Assembly: GCF_001613935.1 (NCBI RefSeq)
Contig: NZ_LQCI01000004.1
Span: forward strand, 1-64,000
Reading direction: 5' to 3'
Length of the DNA stretch: 64,000 bases
DNA from: Amycolatopsis regifaucium
Lineage (GTDB): Bacteria > Actinomycetota > Actinomycetes > Mycobacteriales > Pseudonocardiaceae
The translations under genes were made by a program, and so were the position numbers. Of this stretch, positions 42,784 to 51,204 are shown piece by piece. The notes under the pieces are model-generated. The model saw nothing but the letters and a program-made list of their open reading frames with translations, did not search any database and had not been told where the DNA came from. How positions within the stretch are numbered: position 1 is the stretch's first letter; every line of letters begins with the position of its first letter.

Positions 42784-43697
42784 GCCGCGACTCCCGTTCC
42801 GTATTCGACCGACGACGCGGTCAATTCCATATAGGCCTGCTCCAGCGACGCGGTCCGTTCGGTCAGCCCGTGTACGCGGATCCCGAGTTCGTGCACCGCG
42901 TCGCCGACGCGCGCGACGGGCAGGTCGTGCACGATCAGTTCGTCCCGGTCGGATTCCGTGCTCGCGCCGAGGGCGCGCAGACGCTGTTCGAGCGCACGCA
43001 GTTCGCCGGAAACGGGGACCCGCACCGCGACCGACGTCCGCGAATTGCCCGCGATGAATTCGTCGACCGGGGCGTCGGCGAGCAGCTTTCCCTTGCCGAT
43101 GACCACGAGCCTGTCCGCGGTCAGTTGCATTTCACTCATCAGGTGACTCGATACGAACACCGTGCGGCCCTCCGCGGCGAGCGAGCGCATCAGTTGCCGT
43201 ACCCAGCGGACGCCGTCGGGGTCGAGGCCGTTGACCGGCTCGTCGAACATCAGCACGCCGGGGTCGCCCAGCAGGGCACCGGCGATGCCGAGCCGCTGCC
43301 CCATCCCGAGCGAGAACGTCCCGGCTCGTTTGCCCGCGACGTCGGTGAGGCCGACCGTCGCGAGCACTTCGTCCACCCGGCTCGCCGGGATCCCGTTGCT
43401 GCGCGCCATCGCCAGGAGGTGCTTGCCCGCGGTCCGGCCGGGGTGCAGCGCCTTGGCTTCCAGCAACGCTCCGACCTCACGCAGCGGATGTCGCAGGTCC
43501 GCGTACTTCTCGCCGTCGATGCGGACCTCTCCGGCGCTCGGCGCGTCGAGGCCGAGTGTCATCCGCATGGTCGTCGACTTCCCGGCGCCGTTGGGACCGA
43601 GGAAACCGGTCACCTTGCCCGGCTCGACGGCGAAGGTCAGCCCGTCGACGACCGTCTTCTCGCCATAGCGCTTCGTGAGTCCTCGAAGCGTGATCAT
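42780..43697 (-). CDS. ABC transporter ATPase (drug/lipid export type)
   Basis: A 305-residue ATPase. Walker A is GPNGAGKST, the signature region is FSLGMGQRLGIAGALLGDP, Walker B is VLMFDEP with NGLDPDG, and the switch is SSHLMSE. The extended C-terminus is typical of the DrrA/BcrA-like class. ATG 43697 follows AAGGAGG at six bases. It is the first gene of a coupled ATPase-hydrolase-permease operon. Confidence 0.9.
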   Translation of the reverse strand: MITLRGLTKRYGEKTVVDGLTFAVEPGKVTGFLGPNGAGKSTTMRMTLGLDAPSAGEVRIDGEKYADLRHPLREVGALLEAKALHPGRTAGKHLLAMARSNGIPASRVDEVLATVGLTDVAGKRAGTFSLGMGQRLGIAGALLGDPGVLMFDEPVNGLDPDGVRWVRQLMRSLAAEGRTVFVSSHLMSEMQLTADRLVVIGKGKLLADAPVDEFIAGNSRTSVAVRVPVSGELRALEQRLRALGASTESDRDELIVHDLPVARVGDAVHELGIRVHGLTERTASLEQAYMELTASSVEYGTGVAA

Positions 43698-43831
43698 CCG
43701 CGTCCTCCTTCGTGTGACGCCAGTTTCCGGCGTGGAGGCCCGCGCGGGCATTGCCCCGAAGTCATCGGTCGCCCCTTACTTTCGGCAGGTGCCGTTCGGC
43801 ACGAGCATCGCGGAAAGGCACAATCGGCGCC

Positions 43832-44620
43832 ATGACCACCCGTGGACAACGGCGCGTGAATCCGCTCGACCTGGTGATGCTCGCACTCGCCGTGTTCTCC
43901 GTCGGGCTGCTCGTCTATGTGACGTTCTTCCCGCATTCGGACGAGACGGCCCATCGCGTGTTCATCATCGACACGACGGTGTGCGGGCTCTTCGCGCTCG
44001 AATTCCTGTGGCGGTGGCGGCGCGACGGCTGGGAAAAGCGGTTCCCGTTGCGCAACTGGTACGAGATCCTCGGCATGATCCCCATCGCGCATCCGGCGCT
44101 GCGCGGATTCCGGTTGCTGCGGATCGTCGTGGTGCTGATCCGGCTCGCGCGGACGGCGGACCGCGCGTTCGGGGAGCGGTTCACGCAGCGCCTGGTCGAG
44201 CGGCTGTCGCGGCCGATCGTGCTGGCGATCAAGAAGCCGATCACGATCGCGGTGCTCGACGAAGTCGTCAAGGTGCTGGAAACCGGCAACTACCCGCAGA
44301 ACCTCGCGCGTTCCCTCGCCGAAAACCAGACGCTGCTGCGGGGGATCATCGCCGAGAAGCTGAAAAACGATCCGCAGGCGGGTCGGCTGTCGAAGCTGCC
44401 GTTCCACGACGAGGTGGTCCGTTCGGTGATCGACACCGCGATGCGCGTGATCCTCGAAGTACTGACCGATCCGCGGACCGACGAGTTCTTCGCGCATGTC
44501 GTGCGGGAGAACCGAGAGCAGATCCGCAGCGCGGTGCAACTGGGCCTGAACGAGCGACTGGAGGACGAGGAACTGGCGGAGCGGCTGCCGACCCGGCCTC
44601 AGCACCAGATGATGGACTGA
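43832..44620 (+). CDS. Pore-less voltage-sensor-like membrane protein
   Basis: A 262-residue protein. Four membrane segments match S1-S4 of voltage-gated channels: S1 about 13-33, S2 about 43-62 with acidic E57 in ALEF, S3 about 74-87 (NWYEILGMIPI, with E78), and S4 about 91-107 with R91, R94, R97, R104 and R107. No S5-pore-S6 or TVGYG filter follows; the rest is a soluble helical domain of about 150 residues. It may be a proton channel-like or regulatory sensor. The start is ATG 43832. It is convergent with hrpB, four bases away. Confidence 0.75.
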   Translation: MTTRGQRRVNPLDLVMLALAVFSVGLLVYVTFFPHSDETAHRVFIIDTTVCGLFALEFLWRWRRDGWEKRFPLRNWYEILGMIPIAHPALRGFRLLRIVVVLIRLARTADRAFGERFTQRLVERLSRPIVLAIKKPITIAVLDEVVKVLETGNYPQNLARSLAENQTLLRGIIAEKLKNDPQAGRLSKLPFHDEVVRSVIDTAMRVILEVLTDPRTDEFFAHVVRENREQIRSAVQLGLNERLEDEELAERLPTRPQHQMMD

Positions 44621-44624
44621 CCGG

Positions 44625-47012
44625 TCAGGAGCCGCGCCGCGTGGTCCGCCGGGTGGGAGCGGCGCTCAGCGGGTCGTCCGGCCAGGGATGCTTCGGGTAG
44701 CGTCCGCGGAGATCGGCCCGCACGGCCGCATAACCGTTGCGCCAGAACGATTCCAGATCGGCGGTGACCGCGGCGGGTCGTCCGGCTGGTGAGAGCAGGT
44801 GCAGGACGACGGGGACGCCCGCCAGTTCCGGTGTCGCGAGCCAGCCGAACGTCTCCTGCAGTTTCACGGCCAGCACCGGCTGCGCACCCGAATAGTCGAC
44901 CCGGATCCGCGAACCCGACGGGACCTCCAGCCGGTCCGGTGCCAGTTCGTCCAACCGCGACGCCTCGGGCCACGGCAACAGACCGCGCAGCGCGGCACCC
45001 GCGTCCAGTGCCGCCAGATCCGATCGGCGGCGGGCGGAGCCGAGATCAAGCCATGAGCCCAAAGTGGACAACAGGGCCGCGTCGTCGACCGCCGGCCAAG
45101 GCGAACCCGCCACCCGATGCAGGAAGGACAACCGCTCACGGAGCCGCCGCCCGTCCTCGGACCAGCGCAACAGGCCGAGCCCCTCGGTGCGCAATCCCTC
45201 CAGCAGCGCGGAGCGAATCGCGTCCGGCGCGGGCGAGCGCAGCGGTTTCTCCGACAGCACGATCGCGCCCAGCCGCCGCACCGAACGCGCGACGACGTCC
45301 CCTTGGGACCAGCGCACTTCGTCGGCCGAGGAGACCAGATTCGGTGCCGCGCGGACCGCGAGGTCCTCGTCGGCGGGCGCGGCCAGCCGGATGACGCCCT
45401 GTGCGCGGCCGGGATCGCGGGTCGCTTCGGCCACGGCCAGCCATTCGACGTCGGCCAGTCCACTGCCGCGCGGCAGTTCCGCCGCCGTGCCACCGGCCAT
45501 CAAATAGACCGGCGTACCCGCGGCACGCCGTCGGGCGAGCCGTTCCGGATGCGCCAGCGCGACGATCAGCGCCGGATCGGACGCCCCGCCGCCGTCGGGC
45601 ACCAGCCTGGAAAGCCGTCGTACGTCGGACTTCCAGCGGTCGTCACCCCGTACGCGCCGCAGTTCGGCTTCGAGATCGGTCAGCGTGCCGCCACTGTCCA
45701 GCAGCGCGACGACCTCGGCGGCCGAACGCGCGTTGGTCCGCGCCGCGCCGTCCAGCAGCGCCCGCGCCAGTCGCGGATGCAGGCCGAGTTCGGCCATCTT
45801 CCGGCCGCGTTCGGTCACCGTGCCGTCTTCCGCGGTCGCGCCGAGCGTCGTCAGCAGCGCGCGACCGGCGGCGAGCGCGCCTTCACCGGGCGGATCCCAC
45901 CAGGCGAGCCCGGAACCGTCCGGAGTGGACCAGCACGCGAGCTCCAGCGCGAACCGGGCCAGTTCGGCCGTGCGGATTTCGGGTTCGGGGTAGGCGGGCA
46001 AGGACCCCTGCTCGTGCGCCGCCCAGCATCGATAGGCGCGTCCCGGCGCTTCCCGTCCGGCCCGGCCGGCGCGCTGCTCGGCGACGGCCGCCGAGACACG
46101 GACGGTCGCCAAGCCGGGCAACCCACGCCGGTGATCGACACGAGGCACCCTGGACAACCCGCAGTCCACCACCGCGCGCACGCCCGGCACGGTCAAGCTG
46201 GACTCGGCGACCGACGTCGAAAGCACCACCCGGCGGCGGGCACGCGGGCGCAGCGCGTCGTCCTGGCTCGCCGCCGAAAGCCGGCCGTGCAGCGGCAGCA
46301 CGTCGGCGTCCAGGCCGTTGAGCCGTCCGCTCACCCTGGCGATTTCGCCGGCACCGGGGAGGAACGCGAGGACGTCACCATCCCCTTCGGACAGTGCTTT
46401 GTGGATCGTCCGGACCACGGTCGCCTCGATCCGCTCACCGCGCGCGGGCGGCTGATACGAGACGTCGACCGGATAGGTCCGGGCCCGCGCGGTGATCACC
46501 GGCGCGTCCCCGAGCAGGGCGGCCAGCCGCCCGGCCGCCACGGTGGCGGACGTCGCGAGCAGGCGCAGGTCGTCCCGCAGCCCGGCGCGCACGTCCAGCA
46601 GCAGCGCGAGCAGCAGGTCCGCGTCGAGGTGGCGCTCGTGGCATTCGTCGAGCAGGACGGTCGAAACCCCGGCGAGTTCGGGATCGCTCTGCACCCGCCG
46701 GACCAGCAACCCGGACGTGACCACTTCGATCCGCGTCGAAGACGACACCTTCCGGTCCCCGCGCACCGAATAGCCGACCGTCTCGCCGACCCGTTCGCCC
46801 AGCAGGGACGCCATCCGTGCCGCCGCGGCCCGCGCGGCCAGCCGCCTCGGTTCGGCGACGATCACCCGGCCCTCGCCGTTGTCCAGCGCGAGCGGCACCA
46901 AGGTGGTCTTGCCGGTACCAGGGGGTGCGACGAGCACCGCGGTGCCGTGCGTGTCGAGGGCGGCCAGGAGTTCGGGCAGGACGGCGCGAACCGGCAGGTC
47001 GGGAAGGGTCAC
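44625..47012 (-). CDS. hrpB: ATP-dependent RNA helicase HrpB
   Basis: A 795-residue DEAH-type helicase. Motif I is APPGTGKTT (about 30-38), motif II is DECH in LLDECHERH, motif III SATVAAG, motif VI QRAGRAGR. The HrpB-specific C-terminal region is present, including PAAVTADLESFWRNGYAAVRADLRGRYPKHPWPDDP in parts. The cellular role in bacteria is not settled. GTG 47012 overlaps the stop of the lipoprotein gene as GTGA. Confidence 0.93.
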   Translation of the reverse strand: MTLPDLPVRAVLPELLAALDTHGTAVLVAPPGTGKTTLVPLALDNGEGRVIVAEPRRLAARAAAARMASLLGERVGETVGYSVRGDRKVSSSTRIEVVTSGLLVRRVQSDPELAGVSTVLLDECHERHLDADLLLALLLDVRAGLRDDLRLLATSATVAAGRLAALLGDAPVITARARTYPVDVSYQPPARGERIEATVVRTIHKALSEGDGDVLAFLPGAGEIARVSGRLNGLDADVLPLHGRLSAASQDDALRPRARRRVVLSTSVAESSLTVPGVRAVVDCGLSRVPRVDHRRGLPGLATVRVSAAVAEQRAGRAGREAPGRAYRCWAAHEQGSLPAYPEPEIRTAELARFALELACWSTPDGSGLAWWDPPGEGALAAGRALLTTLGATAEDGTVTERGRKMAELGLHPRLARALLDGAARTNARSAAEVVALLDSGGTLTDLEAELRRVRGDDRWKSDVRRLSRLVPDGGGASDPALIVALAHPERLARRRAAGTPVYLMAGGTAAELPRGSGLADVEWLAVAEATRDPGRAQGVIRLAAPADEDLAVRAAPNLVSSADEVRWSQGDVVARSVRRLGAIVLSEKPLRSPAPDAIRSALLEGLRTEGLGLLRWSEDGRRLRERLSFLHRVAGSPWPAVDDAALLSTLGSWLDLGSARRRSDLAALDAGAALRGLLPWPEASRLDELAPDRLEVPSGSRIRVDYSGAQPVLAVKLQETFGWLATPELAGVPVVLHLLSPAGRPAAVTADLESFWRNGYAAVRADLRGRYPKHPWPDDPLSAAPTRRTTRRGS

Positions 47013-47839
47013 TGCTCGGTGACCTGCGGTGGGGGCGGGATCCGGTAGCCGGACGGGCCGATGTTGCGGTTCAGCGAGGCGAGCCATTCCCCGGACGAGA
47101 TCATCTTCTGGATGGCCCTGGCCACCGCCGCGCGCCCTTCGTTGTCGCCCTTGCGCAGGCCGACGCCGTATTTCTCGGCGGAGAACGGCTTGCCGACGAC
47201 CCTCAGCAGCTCCGGGTTCTGCGCGACGTACCCGGCCAGGATGACGTCGTCGGTCGTCACCGCGTCGACCTGTCCCGCGAGCAATGCCGTGACGCAGTCC
47301 TGATAGCGCGGGTACTCGACGAGCTGGACGGCCTGGGCGAACTTGTCGCGCACCTGCTCGGCCGAGGTGGTGCCGCCCACGGCGCACAGTTTGCGGCCGT
47401 TGAGGTTTTCCGGGCCGGTGATGTCGGTCGACCGGAGGCGGACCAGCAGATCCTGGCCGGTTTCGAAATAGGGACCGGCGAAGGCGACCACCTGTTTGCG
47501 TTTCTCGGTGATCGAGTAGGTCGCCACCATCAGATCCGTGATCCCGGAGGTTATGTCCGTCTCACGGGTCGACGGTCTGCTGTCGTGCCAGGTGATGCGA
47601 TCCGTGTCGACACCCAATTCGCTCGCGACGTACTTCGCGACGTCGACGTCGAAACCGACATAGCGGCCGTCGACCGTCCGTTTGGAAAGCCCCGGCTGGT
47701 CAAAGCGGATACCGATGGTGAGTTTGTTGGCTCCGACGGCGCGGGCGACGAGCGAATCCGCGGGACCGGCTTCCGGCCCGCACGCCGCCACCGAGGTGAC
47801 CAGCATCAAGCAAGCCGCCAGCAGGGCATGTCCCCTCAT
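47009..47839 (-). CDS. GluB-like solute-binding lipoprotein
   Basis: A 276-residue extracytoplasmic amino-acid-binding protein of the SBP_bac_3 type. It has a lipoprotein signal ending VAAC (C20), then LTIGIRFDQPGLS, GRYVGFDVDVAKYVA and DLMVATYSIT, all family segments for glutamate or polar amino acid binding. No permease or ATPase genes lie beside it, so it must serve a transporter encoded elsewhere or act in sensing. ATG 47839 follows GGAGG. The next gene, hrpB, is coupled by a GTGA overlap. Confidence 0.87.
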   Translation of the reverse strand: MRGHALLAACLMLVTSVAACGPEAGPADSLVARAVGANKLTIGIRFDQPGLSKRTVDGRYVGFDVDVAKYVASELGVDTDRITWHDSRPSTRETDITSGITDLMVATYSITEKRKQVVAFAGPYFETGQDLLVRLRSTDITGPENLNGRKLCAVGGTTSAEQVRDKFAQAVQLVEYPRYQDCVTALLAGQVDAVTTDDVILAGYVAQNPELLRVVGKPFSAEKYGVGLRKGDNEGRAAVARAIQKMISSGEWLASLNRNIGPSGYRIPPPPQVTEQ

Positions 47840-47885
47840 CGGGTGCCTCCGTCCGCCGCCTCACCTTGTTCTCAGGGTCGACCGT

Positions 47886-47891
47886 TAGCCT
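47886..47891 (+). promoter_or_regulatory. -10 box for the MauE-DsbA operon
   Basis: TAGCCT ends six bases before the GTG at 47898, which suggests a leaderless transcript. Confidence 0.45.
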
Positions 47892-47897
47892 AGGCCC

Positions 47898-48419
47898 GTG
47901 CGTAGACCGCCCCAAGTCGTGCTCGACGCCGTGGGCACCCTCGCCCGGCTCGGACTGGCCGCCGTCTGGTTGATTTCCGGAGCGCTGAAGATCAGCGATC
48001 CGGGGCAGACCTACATCGCCGTGCAGGCGTTCGACGTCCTGCCGGACGGGCTCGTCCGCCCGGTCGCGATCGGGATGCCGCTCGTCGAACTGGCGCTCGG
48101 CCTGTTCCTGCTCGCCGGGTTCGTGACCCGCTGGGTGTCGGTGCTGTCGGTGCTGCTGCTCGCGGTGCTCATCGCCGCGATCGCCCAGTCCTGGGCGCGC
48201 GGGCTGAGCATCGATTGCGGCTGCTTCGGCGGTGGCGGTCAGATCGCCGCGGATCAGACGCAGTATCCGCAGGAGATCGCCAGGGACCTCGGGTTCGCGT
48301 TGCTGGGCGTCTGGTTGATCGTCCGGCCGCGGACCTGGTTCTCCGTGGACGGGTGGCTCGGGAACTCTCGTGCCCCCGCGGACGACGACTATGTGGGTAT
48401 CGCTGAAGGGAACGGATAA
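47898..48419 (+). CDS. MauE/DoxX-like membrane protein with redox cysteine motif
   Basis: A 173-residue protein with four predicted membrane helices. The motif DCGCFGGGG (C107, C109) matches the MauE-type family, thought to pass electrons to or from periplasmic thioredoxin-like partners, much as DsbB does. A gene for such a partner follows after two bases. Together they probably form disulphide bonds in exported proteins. The start is GTG 47898, probably leaderless. Confidence 0.83.
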   Translation: MRRPPQVVLDAVGTLARLGLAAVWLISGALKISDPGQTYIAVQAFDVLPDGLVRPVAIGMPLVELALGLFLLAGFVTRWVSVLSVLLLAVLIAAIAQSWARGLSIDCGCFGGGGQIAADQTQYPQEIARDLGFALLGVWLIVRPRTWFSVDGWLGNSRAPADDDYVGIAEGNG

Positions 48420-48421
48420 TC

Positions 48422-49219
48422 GTGGGTGGAGCTGAGCGCAACGCTCGGAAACGCAAGCAGCAGCAGACGGCGGCGCGTTCGGTGGCACAGGCCAGGGGCG
48501 TCGCCGGCGGCGACAAGAAGAAGGTCGTCGCGATCACGGTCGCCGTGGTCGTGCTCGCCGCGCTGGTGATCGGTGGGGTCATCTGGACGACGTCCAGCAA
48601 GGACAGCACCGCGGGCAGGGTGATCCAGCCGCAGGCCTCGACGGCGGTGGCTCCCGGTGTCGTCCAGAAGCGTGACGGGGCCGTCGTGGTCGTCGGCAAG
48701 CCCGAGGCGACGAAGACGATCGACATCTACGCCGACTTCCTGTGCCCGATCTGCAAGCAGTTCGAGGAGAAGTTCAAGGACCAGATCCAGGAGCAGGTCA
48801 ACAACGGCGTCCTGCAGGTGCGCTATCACATGCTGCCGATGCTCAACCAGCGCTCCGATCCGCCGGGGTACTCGATGGACTCCGCCAACGCCTCGCTCGC
48901 CGCGGCCGACGCGGGCAAGTTCCTCGCCTTCCACGACGCGCTGTTCAAGGACCAGCCGCAGGAAGGTGGCCGCGGGTTCGACAAGGGGCAGCTGATCAAG
49001 CTCGGCCAGGACGTAGGCATCACCGACCCGGCTTTCGCCACGGCGGTCAACACCGGTGTCTACGAGCAGCAGATCCAGGACGCGTACAAGAAGACCTCCA
49101 CGGATCCGTCGTTGCAGCAGGACTTCGGCAACGGACCGGGCTTCGGCACACCGACCGTCGCTTCGAACGGTCAGGTCGTGAAGCTCGAAGACGGCTGGGT
49201 GCAGAAGGTCGTCGCCTGA
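48422..49219 (+). CDS. Membrane-anchored DsbA-like thioredoxin-fold protein
   Basis: A 265-residue protein with a basic cytoplasmic start, one membrane anchor (about 34-56) and an exported thioredoxin-fold domain. The active site is CPIC (C108-C111) in DFLCPICKQF, and the cis-proline loop is GFGTPTV. It is of the mycobacterial DsbA-like class. The upstream MauE-like gene is its likely redox partner. The start is GTG 48422. A perfect hairpin begins 11 bases after the stop. Confidence 0.9.
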   Translation: MGGAERNARKRKQQQTAARSVAQARGVAGGDKKKVVAITVAVVVLAALVIGGVIWTTSSKDSTAGRVIQPQASTAVAPGVVQKRDGAVVVVGKPEATKTIDIYADFLCPICKQFEEKFKDQIQEQVNNGVLQVRYHMLPMLNQRSDPPGYSMDSANASLAAADAGKFLAFHDALFKDQPQEGGRGFDKGQLIKLGQDVGITDPAFATAVNTGVYEQQIQDAYKKTSTDPSLQQDFGNGPGFGTPTVASNGQVVKLEDGWVQKVVA

Positions 49220-49229
49220 TCCCGTCGCG

Positions 49230-49285
49230 TTTCGTCCTCTAAATGCGGAAGTTGCGTGGGCAAGGACCGCATTTAGAGGACGAAA
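49230..49285. repeat. Perfect 19-bp inverted repeat after the dsbA-like gene
   Basis: TTTCGTCCTCTAAATGCGG (49230-49248) and CCGCATTTAGAGGACGAAA (49267-49285) with an 18-nt loop. It lies between the convergent DsbA-like and LysR genes, 10 and 8 nt from their stops. It shares no core with the main family but occupies the same type of site. Confidence 0.9.
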
Positions 49286-49293
49286 TGCGGGAG

Positions 49294-50178
49294 TCAGGGG
49301 CGCGTGGAGGAGGCGACGTTCGCGAAGGCCTGGACGCGCGCTGTCTCGGCGGAGCGTGGCCAGACGAGACCCCACTCGACGTCGGGTGATCCCGTGAAGG
49401 GAACGAAGCGGATTCTCGGGTGGCTGAAGTACTCCCGCGCGTGCGCCGCGAGCGGACAGATCCCGGCACCGGTGGCGATCGCGGCGAGCAGTTCCTGAAA
49501 GGTCGCGAACGGCTTGCCTCGCGTCACCGGATGTCCGGCCGGGGTCAGCCACTGCCTCGGCCCCTCGACCCAGTACGGCTCCGGCGGATGCGCCGCGCGG
49601 AGGACGGTGTCCCTGGCGAGATCGTCCAGGGACACCGAATTCCGCCGCGCGAACGGGTGTTTCGACGACACCGCGAGCACCATCGGTTCGCGGTACACGG
49701 CGGGCCCGGTGGTGAGATCGGCTTCGTCGGCCGGGAGCAGGGTCACCAGGACGTCGATCTCGCCCGAGCGCAGCATCGCGAACGGGTCGGCGAAATCGGC
49801 TTCCCGGATCAGCAATTCCGTTTCCGGGTAGCGCTGCCGGAAGCGGTCCAACAGGCTCTCGGTGAGGTCGGCGACGCCGGGGGCTTCGAAGCCCAGACGT
49901 AGGACCCCGCCGATCCCGCGTCCGGCGGTGACCGCGCGTTCGATGCCTTCGTGCAGCGCGCGGTAGGCGGGCCCGAGGTCGTCCCGCAGCCGCCTGCCGA
50001 TCGGCGTGAGCTGGACCCGCCTGCTGGTGCGGGCGAACAGAGGTGCGCCGATCCGACGTTCCACCTGCTTGATCGTCTGGCTCACCCGGGCCTGCGAGAC
50101 ATGCAGCCGCTCCGCGGTACGGCCGAAATGCAGCTCCTCGGCCAGCGTCAGGAAGATCTCGATGTCCCGCAATTCCAT
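49294..50178 (-). CDS. LysR-family transcriptional regulator
   Basis: A 294-residue regulator. The N-terminal helix-turn-helix reads LHFGRTAERLHVSQARVSQTIKQVE (cut into the usual LysR pattern, about 17-41), and the C-terminal effector domain has the two-lobed LysR layout. The start is ATG 50178. It is divergent from a secreted ThuA-like gene, so it may regulate that gene through the palindrome at 50270. Confidence 0.87.
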   Translation of the reverse strand: MELRDIEIFLTLAEELHFGRTAERLHVSQARVSQTIKQVERRIGAPLFARTSRRVQLTPIGRRLRDDLGPAYRALHEGIERAVTAGRGIGGVLRLGFEAPGVADLTESLLDRFRQRYPETELLIREADFADPFAMLRSGEIDVLVTLLPADEADLTTGPAVYREPMVLAVSSKHPFARRNSVSLDDLARDTVLRAAHPPEPYWVEGPRQWLTPAGHPVTRGKPFATFQELLAAIATGAGICPLAAHAREYFSHPRIRFVPFTGSPDVEWGLVWPRSAETARVQAFANVASSTRP

Positions 50179-50269
50179 AATCCACAGGTTATCGATCCGG
50201 GGCCGTGCCGGTCACCGGTAACCGTCTTTCCGCTCAGGTCTAGACCACCGGCTCGCTATCATGCGTTAA

Positions 50270-50282
50270 TTCAAGCCTTGAA
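50270..50282. promoter_or_regulatory. Palindrome upstream of the ThuA-like gene
   Basis: TTCAAGCCTTGAA is a perfect 13-bp palindrome within TTAATTCAAGCCTTGAACTTA, 18 bp before the ThuA-like start. It could be the LysR site. Confidence 0.4.
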
Positions 50283-50300
50283 CTTACGGTTCTGGCTTGG

Positions 50301-51128
50301 GTGGTGAGCAAGATGAAGAAATTCGTACTCCGGCTCGCTCTACTGTTCGCCTCGTGTCTCGCATTGGCCATGGCGCCGGTGCCCGCCGGGGCCGCGCCCG
50401 CGTTCAAAGTGCTGGCCTTCTACAACGGCACCTACGACGCGGCGCACATCAGCTTCGTCAAGGAAGCCGACCGGTGGTTTCCGAAAACCCCCGCGGAGCA
50501 CAACTTCGGCTACACCGCGACCAACGACTGGAACCGGCTGAACTCCCTGCAGCCGTCGCAGTACCAGGTCGTGGTATTCCTGGACGACCTGCCGCAGACC
50601 TCGGCGCAGCGCGCGGGCTTCGAGCGCTACCTGCGTGCGGGCGGTGCGTTCTTCGGCTTCCACGTGGCCGCGTTCACCACCGCTCCGTCCACTTGGGACT
50701 GGTACCACAACAGGTTCCTCGGCACGGGCGCGTTCAAATCGAACACGTGGGGGCCGACGACTTCGACGTTGCGGGTGGAGAACCGGTCGCATCCCTCGAC
50801 CACGCGGCTGCCCGCGACGTTCACCTCTTCGGTGAGCGAGTGGTACTCCTGGAGCAGCGACCTGCGGAAGAACCCGGACATCCGGATCCTCGCGTCGGTG
50901 GACCCGGTGAGCTTCCCGCTGGGGACCGATCCGGACCAGTCCTGGTACAGCGGGTACTACCCGATCCTCTGGACCAACGACAAGTACAAGATGCTGTACG
51001 CCAACTTCGGCCACAACAAGATGAACTACGAGACGAACCAGCCGCTGTCGTCGACGTTCGCCAGTGAGGTGCAGAACCGCTTCGTCATCGACGGTCTGCT
51101 GTGGCTCGGGGGAGCGAAGACCGCCTAG
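50301..51128 (+). CDS. Secreted ThuA-like protein
   Basis: A 275-residue protein with a signal peptide (cleavage near GAAPAFK). The mature part has the ThuA-like (class I glutamine amidotransferase-fold) pattern: FKVLAFYNGTYDAAH, VVVFLDDLPQTSAQRAGFERYLRAGGAFFGFHVA and a later FGHNK. ThuA family members act on sugars or are of unknown activity; the secreted form is common in actinobacteria. GTG 50301 is used; ATG 50313 is an alternative after GGTGAG. Confidence 0.82.
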   Translation: MVSKMKKFVLRLALLFASCLALAMAPVPAGAAPAFKVLAFYNGTYDAAHISFVKEADRWFPKTPAEHNFGYTATNDWNRLNSLQPSQYQVVVFLDDLPQTSAQRAGFERYLRAGGAFFGFHVAAFTTAPSTWDWYHNRFLGTGAFKSNTWGPTTSTLRVENRSHPSTTRLPATFTSSVSEWYSWSSDLRKNPDIRILASVDPVSFPLGTDPDQSWYSGYYPILWTNDKYKMLYANFGHNKMNYETNQPLSSTFASEVQNRFVIDGLLWLGGAKTA

Positions 51129-51134
51129 AGACAT

Positions 51135-51182
51135 GCCGGAGGGCCGGACAGGGGGGTGTTTTCCCTGGTCAGGCCCTCCGGC
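51135..51182 (+). terminator. Long terminator hairpin of the ThuA-like gene
   Basis: GCCGGAGGGCC (51135-51145) pairs with GGCCCTCCGGC (51172-51182); an inner CAGGG/CCCTG pair narrows the loop. Its 3' arm abuts a dispersed-element copy. Confidence 0.6.
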
Positions 51183-51204
51183 GATAGCAAAGGTCCCTTG
51201 CTAC
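51181..51204 (-). repeat. Single copy of the dispersed 3'-end element, locus 10
   Basis: On the minus strand it reads forward and includes the RraA-like stop: GAG-TAG-CAAGGGACC. The usual GAGCAAGG has become GTAGCAAGG at this end. Confidence 0.87.
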
